Source: Flavobacterium fragile
Lineage (GTDB): Bacteria; Bacteroidota; Bacteroidia; Flavobacteriales; Flavobacteriaceae
Length of the DNA stretch: 64,000 nt
Assembly (NCBI RefSeq): GCF_023634865.1
Contig: NZ_JAMLJN010000001.1
Span: 62,001 to 126,000 of the forward strand
Reading direction: 5' to 3'
The notes beneath the pieces were generated by a model. It was not told the DNA's origin and did not search any database. It worked only from the letters and a program-made list of their open reading frames with translations. Position numbers and translations under genes: made by a program. Each line of letters opens with the position of its first letter. The stretch's first letter is position 1. Shown here piece by piece: positions 19,427 through 27,815 of this stretch.

Positions 19427-19454
19427 CAAATATATACTTATTTTCTTATACAAA
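19427..19454 (-). promoter_or_regulatory. Promoter of the RHS unit
   Basis: On the minus strand TATATTTG (19,427-19,434) fits the TAnnTTTG -7 box and TTTG (19,451-19,454) lies 16 bp upstream; a TTG at 19,456-19,458 is 21 bp upstream. It precedes the ATG at 19,396 by about 30 nt. Confidence 0.6.
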
Positions 19455-19458
19455 ACAA

Positions 19459-19526
19459 CCGTAAAAATACCTGATTTTTAAACCAGGTAAAAATACGGGG
19501 GTAACCAGGTATTTTTACGGGGGTAA
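19459..19526. promoter_or_regulatory. Candidate activator site: tandem 22-bp repeat with inverted repeat
   Basis: Two abutting 22-bp units (19,483-19,504 and 19,505-19,526) share CCAGGTA, ACGGGGGTAA and differ only in a central AAAA versus TTTT. In addition CCGTAAAAATACCTG (19,459-19,473) is an exact inverted copy of 19,506-19,520. The block lies immediately upstream of the -33 element of the RHS promoter. Two helical turns of spacing would put bound proteins on one face of the DNA. No matching regulator is identified. Confidence 0.6.
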
Positions 19527-19620
19527 TACTTTAACATCTGACAAATGAATGAAAATAGTATAGAGTAATTGTTGAATAAATATGAAAATTAAGTTAAGTT
19601 TTAAGTTTTTTTATACAAAA

Positions 19621-19643
19621 AAAGACAGCCCTTTCGAGCTGCC
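19621..19643 (-). terminator. Terminator of the GIY-YIG gene
   Basis: On the minus strand GGCAGC pairs with GCTGTC around a TCGAAAGG loop and is followed by seven T residues, six bases after the stop codon at 19,649. Confidence 0.75.
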
Positions 19644-19648
19644 TAAAA

Positions 19649-20293
19649 TTAATTTATAAACTTCCAAATAAAGTTTCCTGCTTTTTTTCGTTCTCCTCTA
19701 CAACATTTAGCAATACTTGATTTGTTAGTTTCTGTTGCTTTTGAAGCTTCGGCTATAGAATCAAAAACATTAAGTGTTTTTCCTTCAAAATCATATTGAA
19801 TGACTTTCTTCTTCCTAATATCTTCTTTTAGATCAAATGTATACGTATAAGTCCAATAAAAACCATTACTAGTTTTCCTATCTCCAACACATGCATGGCT
19901 TATTGATTCTTCTGAAATTGAAGAAGATTTTGAAGCTTCTTCCAATGATTGAAAAGTTGATTCTAATTCTCCAGTTAAGTTATATTGGAATATGGTTTTT
20001 TTGAATCCACCACCTCTATCTGAATTATATCCATTATTAAACGAATCAAATTTTTGAATATAATATTTTTCTTTTAGTGCTAATTCGTCAGTATTGATTC
20101 CAGTATCAATTTGCTCCCAAATAAAACTTTCAAACCCATATTCTCTGATGGCATTTTGGAATTTATGTCCGTAATTTTTTGTTGCCTTGTTATAATGATC
20201 ATTAATTCTTTCTTGTAAATTAATTGTTGTTGCTCCAATATAAACTTCTTCTGTAGCAACATTTGTTGCTTTGTAAATTATTCCTTCTTTCAT
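19649..20293 (-). CDS. GIY-YIG homing endonuclease with two NUMOD repeats
   Basis: 214 residues. The N-terminal GIY-YIG nuclease domain shows GIIYKATNVATEEVYIGAT, the RINDHYNKA helix with its arginine, and a glutamate in KEKYYIQ. Two DNA-binding NUMOD-type repeats follow (IFQYNLTGELESTFQSLEEAS and VIQYDFEGKTLNVFDSIAEAS, each with a HAC/CCRG...W end). Such enzymes cut a specific site to spread themselves. It lies 58 bp downstream of the polymerase-like gene on the same strand, and may have inserted into or beside it. Confidence 0.88.
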   Translation of the reverse strand: MKEGIIYKATNVATEEVYIGATTINLQERINDHYNKATKNYGHKFQNAIREYGFESFIWEQIDTGINTDELALKEKYYIQKFDSFNNGYNSDRGGGFKKTIFQYNLTGELESTFQSLEEASKSSSISEESISHACVGDRKTSNGFYWTYTYTFDLKEDIRKKKVIQYDFEGKTLNVFDSIAEASKATETNKSSIAKCCRGERKKAGNFIWKFIN

Positions 20294-20350
20294 CTTCTTT
20301 CTTCATTTTAAAATTAACTATAAACTTTTTCCCTGATTTAATAACTTTGT

Positions 20351-21808
20351 CTATTTAGCTACAGTATAAATATTGTTTTTTATTGCAACTTCATTCATAA
20401 CTTTCTCTACATAATCTCCAACACTTTTTTTACAGAAAAGAGCATCAAATGTATAACCTACAACTATGTCTTTTTTATTTAATTGTTTTATTATTTCACT
20501 CATTATTTTTACTTCTAACTCAAATAATCTCCTAGAAGTAATTTCATGTCCGTTATTGTATTTATCACTTATAATTCTTTCTAACATTTCTGGTTCGTTT
20601 TCTTTATAGTATTGGTAAACAATACTTTTTTCCATTTGCTTTGGATGTTGATTAAAGAATGATAGGTGTTCTTTTTTTACAATACTAACTTCAATATTTA
20701 ACACTTCTGCAATTTTTTCATGTGTTATATATTTAGCATTTCCATCATATATTTGGATTACTAAATTAGGATGTAAGGCTTTAAAATCTTTTTCAATAGT
20801 TTCCTCACCATCTATTTTATTTAATTCTCTAATCCATCCATGCATGGTATTTAAACTATCGTAAACCCTACCTCCAGCTTTTTTAAATCTTGGAGTAGGT
20901 ATTTTAAATCCATCATCAACTAACAAATGAAATTTTGTAATACCCATTTCTACAAAAGATTTGTTTTTATAATCTTTAACATTTTCTCTTTTACGTTTAT
21001 TTAAGAACGTTAAAACCTTTCCTTTTTTGGTTCGATAGTTATCTTTTATTTTTCTACGTGCATGTTCAATAATTTGTTTGTCATTAGGTAGTGTTAGTCT
21101 TCCGCAAAGCATTATTAAATTTTTTCCAATAGTGTTCTGCATTGCTTCATTTAGTTTTTTTAAATGCTCTTGCTTTTTTACAACTAATATTGGTTTACTC
21201 TGTATTGTATATGTTTCAAATTTCTTTCCATAAAAACAAGCATTAAGTTTAAATTGCTTTGAATTATAATTTTTGCGATATGTTTCCTTATTTTCAGCAT
21301 TTTTCTTAACTTCTATAATTGGTCTTACTTTTTCAGAGGAATATTTTAAAACATCTAAAATATGTTTATACTTTCTAGTATTATCTTTATTTATTTTGGT
21401 GAGTTCATGCAATTTTTGAGCATTGAGTGAAATCCATTTATCATTATATAAAGACTGATTTAAATAAGAAACTACAAGTAAGCATAATTCTATCGCTTGA
21501 TTTCTGTCAGGATTTATTTTGTCAAGTAGTGCTTTAGGAATTTGTCGTTCTAAAATTCTTCGCACTCCTCTTGGAATCTTTATTTTTGCGTAATCAATTA
21601 AAAATTTCGGGAAAGTGGTATTCTCAAGTGTGTAAAAATCACTGTTAACCCCTATGGATAAAGGGTTTTTGTTGTTTCTTTCTTTAGTAACATATATATA
21701 ATTATTACTAAGGTTAATATTATTATTAGTAGATTGAAATAATAATATAGGATTAAATAATTTTGTCTTTTTTTCTCCTTCATTAAGACATTCTTCATTA
21801 AAATTCAT
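20351..21808 (-). CDS. Putative polymerase-like protein of a mobile element
   Basis: 485 residues, not firmly recognised. Residues around 330 read GGRVYDSLNTM, then IDGEETIEKDFKALHPNL, which resembles motif A of a divergent group of family A-like single-chain polymerases (E-x-D-Y/F-x-x-LHP). Near the C-terminus VGYTFDALFCKK could supply the second catalytic aspartate (motif C). Between them is a K/R-rich helix (VKKEHLSFFNQHPKQMEKS). Start ATG 21,808 follows a 354-bp gap. A C-terminal relative lies at 7,577-8,083 and is about 90 residues longer at its end. Its neighbours are a homing nuclease and recombination genes, which fits a replication role. The polymerase call is inference. Confidence 0.55.
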   Translation of the reverse strand: MNFNEECLNEGEKKTKLFNPILLFQSTNNNINLSNNYIYVTKERNNKNPLSIGVNSDFYTLENTTFPKFLIDYAKIKIPRGVRRILERQIPKALLDKINPDRNQAIELCLLVVSYLNQSLYNDKWISLNAQKLHELTKINKDNTRKYKHILDVLKYSSEKVRPIIEVKKNAENKETYRKNYNSKQFKLNACFYGKKFETYTIQSKPILVVKKQEHLKKLNEAMQNTIGKNLIMLCGRLTLPNDKQIIEHARRKIKDNYRTKKGKVLTFLNKRKRENVKDYKNKSFVEMGITKFHLLVDDGFKIPTPRFKKAGGRVYDSLNTMHGWIRELNKIDGEETIEKDFKALHPNLVIQIYDGNAKYITHEKIAEVLNIEVSIVKKEHLSFFNQHPKQMEKSIVYQYYKENEPEMLERIISDKYNNGHEITSRRLFELEVKIMSEIIKQLNKKDIVVGYTFDALFCKKSVGDYVEKVMNEVAIKNNIYTVAK

Positions 21809-22162
21809 AAATAATTTTTTAAATTAAACATTTTTTTGTCTAATTCAGTACTATGAATTTTTTTGATTTATTAGAATTGTAGTATTTGTGTAGTAATTTT
21901 AGGACTTTCAGAAACTGAAATATTTTGCAAATATATAAAAAATAATCGAGAAATCCTAATTTTTTATAAACTATTTTTATAATTAGCATTAAAAAAATGA
22001 GAATTATTTAAAATAAACACCATATTTCAGGTGTTTATTTAAATTTAGCTAAAAACTTTTTCAGTGTTTTTTTGATAAAGCAGAAAACGGCTCAAAAGTT
22101 TGGATATACAAAATACAACATAACTGCTAAAAGATACCTATTATACCTTTATATGGTGAGAA
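21809..22162. other. Intergenic gap
   Basis: About 350 bp of very AT-rich sequence. A TATATTTG (-7-like) box on the minus strand at 21,928-21,935 might start transcription of the polymerase-like gene; otherwise nothing is seen. Confidence 0.4.
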
Positions 22163-22420
22163 TTAATACTCATCTATGATTATTTCAAAGTTGTGATAAT
22201 AATAGGCTTGATTTTCAATTATAAAAATTGTTTTCAAGTTTATATCAACTTTTACTTCTTGTACTAAAACAACATCTCCAACTCTTAAATCTCCAACATT
22301 TTTTATAACAAAAACTCTAAATGGGCAGAATACTTTTTTTAGTAAGTTATTCCATGTTACGACATAAATTATGTTTGGAGATGTGTATTTTAGTATATCA
22401 GCCAATTGTTTTCTTGTCAT
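22163..22420 (-). CDS. Small hypothetical protein
   Basis: 85 residues, no family recognised. It has a hydrophobic, beta-rich look (VGDLRVGDVVLVQEVKV) like a small barrel. It lies 50 bp downstream of the DUF3871 gene on the same strand. Confidence 0.5.
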   Translation of the reverse strand: MTRKQLADILKYTSPNIIYVVTWNNLLKKVFCPFRVFVIKNVGDLRVGDVVLVQEVKVDINLKTIFIIENQAYYYHNFEIIIDEY

Positions 22421-22470
22421 TTTTTTGGTAAATTTTGTGTTGTTTTTTAAATGGTAACTCCAAAATTTTA

Positions 22471-23469
22471 CTATGAAAACGCTATTATATTAGTATGCAA
22501 GAAATAATTAGACTGATTGTTTTCGAGCAAATTACCTATGTAATTCATAAACTCGTATGCATTTACATTTCGTTCTAAATTAGAATCAATATAAGTGCTT
22601 TTATTGGCTTCAGTGAAGAGATTATAAACATTCCACAAGCTAATTTTGTCATCCGTAGATTTTGAGAAATTAGTATCTAAATGATAATCTTTTACAATTG
22701 TGTTTATTTGAGAATCATTTACTTTTAATGGAAATAATGTCTTTTTAAACTCTTTCTCTAAAAAAGGATATAATTTCATTTTACCTATAAGATGAGCAAA
22801 TTGATTTTCATTTAAAAAGTAATCATTCATTTTTTTCATTCTGTTTAAATGCTCCTTTTTATCGTACTGATTAATTAACGTATGAATTCTTTCACCCAAT
22901 TCATAAACGGAACTTACTCTTAAATCATCTAATAATCCATCTGTTGAAATGCACAAATTAGTACATACTTTATTTTGGAATCCAACAAATACTTTGAATT
23001 TTTCAATTGATTTTTTACTGAACAAGTTTTCTTGATTGTAGGCTCTAACTCCTCCTACACAAAGGTTCAGCTTATTTCCATTTACAATTTCCGTGATTTC
23101 TGGAATCTCAAAAACAAATGCCATCCTTTCGTAGTAAATGGTTTTTTCGCTGTCCAAAAGTTCTGAAGCAGGTTTCCCAATTGCAGTAGGCACTCTGCCT
23201 TTAATGACATGAGAAACTCTTATATCAGGTATTAAGTCGCCTTGATAACCCAGTATTTCCTGAATTACATTTTTTGTTGTTGTAATAAATTCATAGTGAG
23301 AAATAGTGGTTTCATTGTCTTTTGCGAAAACTGGAATTGTACATTCATTTTTAAGATGCTCTAAAGAAACTTCAATGGTATTAGCTTCAATAAAATGTCT
23401 TTTTTCTGATGTAACAATATTGCTTTCTTCAATAACTTGATTGTCGAAATTTTGTATTACTAATTCCAT
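22471..23469 (-). CDS. DUF3871 family protein
   Basis: 332 residues. The pattern VSHVIKGRVPTAIGKPASEL, LNLCVGGVRAYNQENLFSKK and CTNLCISTDG is that of DUF3871, a family found in Bacteroidetes integrated elements next to a RecA-like ATPase. No biochemical role is established that I know of. The start codon follows the stop of the ATPase gene by one base, so the two are translated together. Confidence 0.8.
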   Translation of the reverse strand: MELVIQNFDNQVIEESNIVTSEKRHFIEANTIEVSLEHLKNECTIPVFAKDNETTISHYEFITTTKNVIQEILGYQGDLIPDIRVSHVIKGRVPTAIGKPASELLDSEKTIYYERMAFVFEIPEITEIVNGNKLNLCVGGVRAYNQENLFSKKSIEKFKVFVGFQNKVCTNLCISTDGLLDDLRVSSVYELGERIHTLINQYDKKEHLNRMKKMNDYFLNENQFAHLIGKMKLYPFLEKEFKKTLFPLKVNDSQINTIVKDYHLDTNFSKSTDDKISLWNVYNLFTEANKSTYIDSNLERNVNAYEFMNYIGNLLENNQSNYFLHTNIIAFS

Positions 23470-23470
23470 A

Positions 23471-24343
23471 TTATTTAGGGTTTTGATGGTTTATGATTGA
23501 TGTTTCAGGCACCATTTGTGAACTCAATGCAGCTAATGCACTTTGTTTGGCTACAATTAAAGAATAGGTTTCTTTACTGAATTGTGGGTAAGCACTATAA
23601 ACAGCCTTTAACTCCTCTTCCGTACTGCAATCATCGATTTTAGCTTTTACAGCTTCAAGTGATATGCCTTGATTACACCAATCTTTCAAAAGTTTTCCAG
23701 TATTTGAGGAGATAATAAACTCTGGTTTTCCTACAAACAACCCTGTTCTGTCTTTACTTGCATTTACAAGATGTTTGTCATTTAGAAATTCAAAATTTAC
23801 GGTTAATTCATACTCGTATCCTTCACGTTGAATTTCTTTTGTACCAAGTTTCATAACCTTAGTTTTACCATTGCTGTCTTGATCTAAGCTATAATCTACT
23901 TTTCTTCTAGATGTAGTTATGATATGAATTTTAGATTGAATGATAGCATCTAAAAAGGAATTATGACGTGGAGTAACACGAGCCCAGTCATTGAAACGTC
24001 CTCCAAGTTGTTCATGAATTTCTAAACAACCGCCTTTTCCTGACCACTCGTGGCTGATACTATCAATAATTAAAACTTCAATTCCTGATTTTTCACACAC
24101 TTGAATGGCTTGAATGTAGCGTTCGGGTGTAAATGGTTCTTTTAAAGGAAGGACATTAAAATCTCCTAAATGAGAATATAAACTTGCGCTATTATTTTCT
24201 GTGTCAATAATGGCAATTTTATCCCAATTCTCTGTAATTCCGTAAGCTAATAAAAGTGCGCTGTACGTTTTACCGTAGCCACTTGGTCCAGATAAGCCTA
24301 CTCTTAATTTTACTTGCTGTCTTTGTGCTTTTTGTAAGTTCAT
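23471..24343 (-). CDS. RecA/Sak4-like AAA ATPase of a recombination module
   Basis: 290 residues. Walker A is GPSGYGKT at residues 19-26, Walker B is VLIIDSISHEW near residue 95. A conserved GKGGCLEIHEQLGGRFNDW and an ITTSRRKVDY sensor stretch follow. This matches phage-type Sak4/AAA_24 ATPases, which act with a single-strand-binding protein in annealing and recombination. The small gene upstream (24,442) and DUF3871 downstream complete the module. Confidence 0.82.
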   Translation of the reverse strand: MNLQKAQRQQVKLRVGLSGPSGYGKTYSALLLAYGITENWDKIAIIDTENNSASLYSHLGDFNVLPLKEPFTPERYIQAIQVCEKSGIEVLIIDSISHEWSGKGGCLEIHEQLGGRFNDWARVTPRHNSFLDAIIQSKIHIITTSRRKVDYSLDQDSNGKTKVMKLGTKEIQREGYEYELTVNFEFLNDKHLVNASKDRTGLFVGKPEFIISSNTGKLLKDWCNQGISLEAVKAKIDDCSTEEELKAVYSAYPQFSKETYSLIVAKQSALAALSSQMVPETSIINHQNPK

Positions 24344-24441
24344 AATAATTAATAATTTTTTAGTTAAAAAGAAAAGAGGCTACTCATTACAAGTAACCTC
24401 TTAAATACTAATTCTGTATGGCGTATAAATGATAATCTAGA

Positions 24442-24783
24442 CTAAAGAACTTCTTCTCTGTGAAGATTCTTTGTTAACACAGCATCCTCATCACTCATGT
24501 ACTCATAGCGATGAGTTCTTTGAATAATTTCACCAGTTTCTTGAATTGTAAATTCATAAGGTTCTACTTCAATCTTTGAAATTGTTCCAGGAAGTGAAGT
24601 GCCTACGAGTGATTTACACATTGCCTCATCGAATGTACATGAAACTCTTGCTGTTCTAGCAGTTAAATAAGTTTTGCCAGTTTGTTTACTAACAACAGCT
24701 TCAACTCCTCCTTGAACAATTAAGGAGAAAAATAAATCTCCATTTTCTTTTTCGAAAACCTTGTAACCTGTAATTTGTACCAT
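24442..24783 (-). CDS. Small protein, possible single-stranded-DNA-binding partner
   Basis: Starting at ATG 24,783 (MVQITGYKVFE) gives 113 residues; the longer frame to 24,810 adds an unlikely N-terminus. The sequence is beta-rich (FFSLIVQGGVEAV, TARTARVSCTF, GTISKIEVEPYEF), in keeping with an OB-fold, and it heads the unit with the Sak4-like ATPase. An SSB-like role is inferred from this context; no family is recognised. Confidence 0.55.
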   Translation of the reverse strand: MVQITGYKVFEKENGDLFFSLIVQGGVEAVVSKQTGKTYLTARTARVSCTFDEAMCKSLVGTSLPGTISKIEVEPYEFTIQETGEIIQRTHRYEYMSDEDAVLTKNLHREEVL

Positions 24784-25053
24784 AGTTTTATAAATTTTAA
24801 GATTAAACAAATACGAGTACTTCCCGCAAAATTTTATTTAAGTGGAATGATGATTCTACTTCTAACATTTAGTGGGGGAGTATCTCCAAATTATTGTTTA
24901 AGTCGGGGTATACGTTGGACTTATTTCACGTACTCTTTAAAATTTTAAAAAAATTTTTTTTTTAGTTAAAATGAGAAACTTTTCTAACACTAAACTTCTT
25001 TTAAAATTTAATCAATAATTAATTTAATGATGTTATTGATTTACATTAATAAT

Positions 25054-25076
25054 AAAGCCCCTCTAGTAAGGGGCTT
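25054..25076 (-). terminator. Terminator in the gap 24,784-25,116
   Basis: AAGCCCCT pairs with AGGGGCTT around a short CTAGTA loop; on the minus strand a TTTATTATT tail follows. It lies about 40 bp past the stop of the gene at 25,117-25,434 and ends the row of small genes above it. Nothing else is seen in this 330-bp gap. Confidence 0.65.
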
Positions 25077-25116
25077 ATGAACTGTTTTAATTATTTTATT
25101 AATGTCCGTTTTCCAA

Positions 25117-25434
25117 TTAACAAAAAATATATATTTGAAAATTTAAACTAAAATTTTTACAATTTGGACAATAATTATCTTTTTGATTCAATGACAAATC
25201 AAAATTTCCAAAACAATTATTTCCTTCATTTTTTCCTTTAAGTTCATTATCAGTATAAAATATATAATTAGGATTGTCTTTTTCTGTTTTATAATTTATA
25301 CTCTCTAACTCTTCTGTTGTCTTATTATAGGCTGGAACTGGATTGTTTGTTTGATAATCAAATCTACTACCACCGTACTTAAAACTTGTATTATAATTAC
25401 AAATTCTACATTCTCCTTTTAGTATTTGCGCCAT
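25117..25434 (-). CDS. Small zinc-ribbon-like protein
   Basis: 105 residues. CRIC near the N-terminus and CPNC near the C-terminus (with a second cysteine pair position around C...C at the very end) could hold one zinc ion. No family is recognised. It abuts the next gene upstream (25,435). Confidence 0.55.
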   Translation of the reverse strand: MAQILKGECRICNYNTSFKYGGSRFDYQTNNPVPAYNKTTEELESINYKTEKDNPNYIFYTDNELKGKNEGNNCFGNFDLSLNQKDNYCPNCKNFSLNFQIYIFC

Positions 25435-25641
25435 CTATTTTTTTGAAAATAATTTATAAAACACATAAATAAATAATACCATTACTACTAATAGAAAAGC
25501 AGCATAAATTTGTTCTGTTATTCCATGAAAAAAACCTTTACCATTAACCATTGAACTTAATCCCCAGAATGTAAATGCAATTATTATCAAAACAAGATAA
25601 CCACATCCAGTATTATTACTTTTTTCTTTATTTTCACTCAT
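25435..25641 (-). CDS. Small two-helix membrane protein
   Basis: 68 residues with two predicted membrane helices (CGYLVLIIIAFTFWGLSSMV and IYAAFLLVVMVLFIYVFYKLF). No family is recognised. It sits between two small genes with gaps of 0 and 9 bp. Confidence 0.55.
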   Translation of the reverse strand: MSENKEKSNNTGCGYLVLIIIAFTFWGLSSMVNGKGFFHGITEQIYAAFLLVVMVLFIYVFYKLFSKK

Positions 25642-25650
25642 CTCATTGTT

Positions 25651-26136
25651 TTATTTAAGACACTGTAATTGATTCATAAATAAACTTTTATTTTCAGTAA
25701 TAGTAGAACCATATATTTTACTATTCATTTCGAAAAATATAGATTTAAGAGTGTTATTTTTCAATATGATTAAACTCCTTTTATCAATTTCAAACATACC
25801 AATAGTAACTCTCTTTCCATTCATAACAACTTGTTTATTTTCAATATTTTTTAATGAAATTCCATTATTACTATTTGTCTGTATTTTTAAATCACCAGAG
25901 ATATCCTGAGAATAACCGTTTTTATGTAAAACTATAATACTCACTAAATATTGACCTGAAGTTTGATTTTTATAGATGGATGCTCCTAATTCATATTCTT
26001 TTTCCTTAATTATAGGTTTTGGATTAAAATACTTAATTACATTTCCATCTTGTCTAATATTTGTTTTGATGTCACATTGAGCATACAAATTAACAAAGGA
26101 ATGACAAGCTATAATTAGAATGATTAACTTTTTCAT
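25651..26136 (-). CDS. Exported hypothetical protein
   Basis: 161 residues with a signal peptide (MKKLIILIIACHSFVNLYAQ). The rest is beta-rich, with one cysteine near each end. No family is recognised. It directly abuts the gene at 26,137 (no gap), suggesting a shared transcript. Confidence 0.55.
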   Translation of the reverse strand: MKKLIILIIACHSFVNLYAQCDIKTNIRQDGNVIKYFNPKPIIKEKEYELGASIYKNQTSGQYLVSIIVLHKNGYSQDISGDLKIQTNSNNGISLKNIENKQVVMNGKRVTIGMFEIDKRSLIILKNNTLKSIFFEMNSKIYGSTITENKSLFMNQLQCLK

Positions 26137-26571
26137 TTATTTGCAATATAGGTTATATCCTTTTTCAGTAAAATAAAATTTTCCTTTATTAATCCCATTA
26201 TTATAATCATATTCAAAAATATACAAAAGATCACCACCTCTTCTTTCATATAGTATTTTATGATAGTAAATTGTGGTTTCTTTGAATGCATCTACACCAT
26301 ATTCATTCAGTACAAAATCTGAACTTCTAAGTTCATAATAATAACCATTGTCTTCATAATTAGTGTCAGTTATTTTTGAATATCCATTTATGACTTTACC
26401 ACTGTATGAATCCATTTTTTCAAAGGTTTTATTATTAAATGAAAAGATAAAATATTCATTAGCACAATATGTTGACATTTTTCCTCTTACAAAGTTTGTT
26501 TCAAATTCTTGAGCATTTGATTTCAAAGAAATTAAGAGCAGAATGCACAAGCTAAAAAATGTTGTTTTCAT
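26137..26571 (-). CDS. Exported hypothetical protein
   Basis: 144 residues with a signal peptide ending at SNAQ. No family is recognised; the chain is rich in tyrosine and beta-type segments (DNGYYYELRSSDFVLNEYG). It is part of the row of small exported proteins. Confidence 0.55.
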   Translation of the reverse strand: MKTTFFSLCILLLISLKSNAQEFETNFVRGKMSTYCANEYFIFSFNNKTFEKMDSYSGKVINGYSKITDTNYEDNGYYYELRSSDFVLNEYGVDAFKETTIYYHKILYERRGGDLLYIFEYDYNNGINKGKFYFTEKGYNLYCK

Positions 26572-26623
26572 ATAATATTATTTAAGTTAATGATTAATTT
26601 TTTTTTAAAATGAGACAATTTAA

Positions 26624-27127
26624 TTATTTTTTAAAAATGTCATCAATTTCATTATTTGCTGATTTACCATTAATTATATTTTTAAAATCTTTTAGCATTT
26701 CAATATTATCAATAATAATAAATCCATCATAATTATGTTTCTTAATTTCAACTTTAAAGTCCCCGTTTTCGTAACCGTAAAAAGTAATTATATATTCATC
26801 TGCAAACTGATCAATATATTTTTTATAAAAATCATAAGTCTTTTTATCAATTGCCTTGAATCTTGAAATTTCTTTAGTAAATTGTTTGTTGTAATTATTG
26901 TTTAATTCCACCCATTTGATAGCTGTACTTATACTTGATTTTAAAATTTTCATTCCAGATGGGCCAATTCTAATAGCATCAGTTAAACTATATTGCTCAT
27001 TATAACTATAATATTTATAAGTTTCGATATAAGTGTCCTTACTATTTGATAAGACATTAATTTTATCTTGTGAGTATATTGTACTTGTGAAAAGTATTAA
27101 TATATATGATTTTAAATTTAGTTTCAT
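26624..27127 (-). CDS. Exported hypothetical protein
   Basis: 167 residues with a signal peptide (MKLNLKSYILILFTSTIYSQ). The body is mixed helix and strand with a lysine-rich end. No family is recognised. Its start codon directly follows the stop of the small membrane gene at 27,128. Confidence 0.55.
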   Translation of the reverse strand: MKLNLKSYILILFTSTIYSQDKINVLSNSKDTYIETYKYYSYNEQYSLTDAIRIGPSGMKILKSSISTAIKWVELNNNYNKQFTKEISRFKAIDKKTYDFYKKYIDQFADEYIITFYGYENGDFKVEIKKHNYDGFIIIDNIEMLKDFKNIINGKSANNEIDDIFKK

Positions 27128-27304
27128 TTAATTATTTTTAGTCTTTAATAATGCATAAATACCCCATGAAATTAATGCAAGGGCAATCAGATGTCCAATA
27201 AGTTCAGGTCCTTCATAAGTGTTTACTTGTTGAAAAAAACTTATTAATGAACCAAGACCTCCTATAGTAAGTAGTATAGCTAAAATAATTTTTATTATTC
27301 TCAT
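27128..27304 (-). CDS. 58-residue membrane protein
   Basis: Open frame ATG 27,304 to TAA 27,128: MRIIKIILAILLTIGGLGSL, then ISFFQQVNTYEGPELIG and a second helix HLIALALISWGIYALLK. Two membrane helices joined by a short polar loop. This type of small two-helix protein is common in Flavobacteriaceae. It fits exactly between its neighbours (0 bp downstream, 10 bp upstream), which supports it as a real gene. Confidence 0.65.
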   Translation of the reverse strand: MRIIKIILAILLTIGGLGSLISFFQQVNTYEGPELIGHLIALALISWGIYALLKTKNN

Positions 27305-27314
27305 ATTTTTATTT

Positions 27315-27737
27315 TTAAATTATTGTCATTGAGTATAAAGGTTTGCCATCATCTGGGTCTTTAAGTGTGGTTATTATAACTTTACTTTTGCCTTTTGAAT
27401 ATTTTTCTACTTGGTTCCTCTCGCTGTAGGATTTGCCTTCATAGTTGTACCCATTAGATTTTATTTCTTTTAAAATCTTTGTGTGAAGTTGTAAATTTTT
27501 ATTCATAAACAACACAGCTCCTTTACCATTGAATACTATTATGCCTTTACCATCTGTGGCTTTCCATTGAATTCCTCCTTCAAATGTTTTTAAATATTTA
27601 TATTTTTTTTCTTTTAATTTTTTTTCTGTAGTAATTATGGGTTGATTTTTAAATGATTCTAAATCTTTAAAAGTGACATCTTGACCAAATAGAATATTAA
27701 AGAATAATATACAACTTACAATGATTATTTTTTTCAT
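27315..27737 (-). CDS. Exported hypothetical protein
   Basis: 140 residues with a signal peptide ending at FGQ. Its C-terminal half (KILKEIKSNGYNYEGKSYSE, SKVIITTLKD) is faintly like the repeated unit of the exported TonB-type protein at 31,928 (RITKNLVYQGFELKGR). It is the first gene of the small-protein row and is divergent from the XRE gene, with a palindrome between them. Confidence 0.55.
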   Translation of the reverse strand: MKKIIIVSCILFFNILFGQDVTFKDLESFKNQPIITTEKKLKEKKYKYLKTFEGGIQWKATDGKGIIVFNGKGAVLFMNKNLQLHTKILKEIKSNGYNYEGKSYSERNQVEKYSKGKSKVIITTLKDPDDGKPLYSMTII

Positions 27738-27763
27738 AATGGTTAAAAATTAGATTAATCAAA

Positions 27764-27783
27764 TATAGGCAAATATGCCTATA
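27764..27783. promoter_or_regulatory. Palindromic operator between the XRE gene and the small-protein row
   Basis: TATAGGC (27,764-27,770) and GCCTATA (27,777-27,783) form a perfect inverted repeat with a 6-bp spacer. It overlaps TATATTTG on the minus strand (27,760-27,767), a -7 box for the gene at 27,737, and lies 33 bp before the XRE start. This is the usual position of a repressor site controlling both directions. Confidence 0.65.
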
Positions 27784-27815
27784 GTTAAAAAATTTTATTC
27801 AACGAATTTTATCCT

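Noticed and set aside
19483..19526. CRISPR repeats
   Set aside because: Only two units that abut with no spacer; no cas genes in the window. It is better read as a regulatory site.
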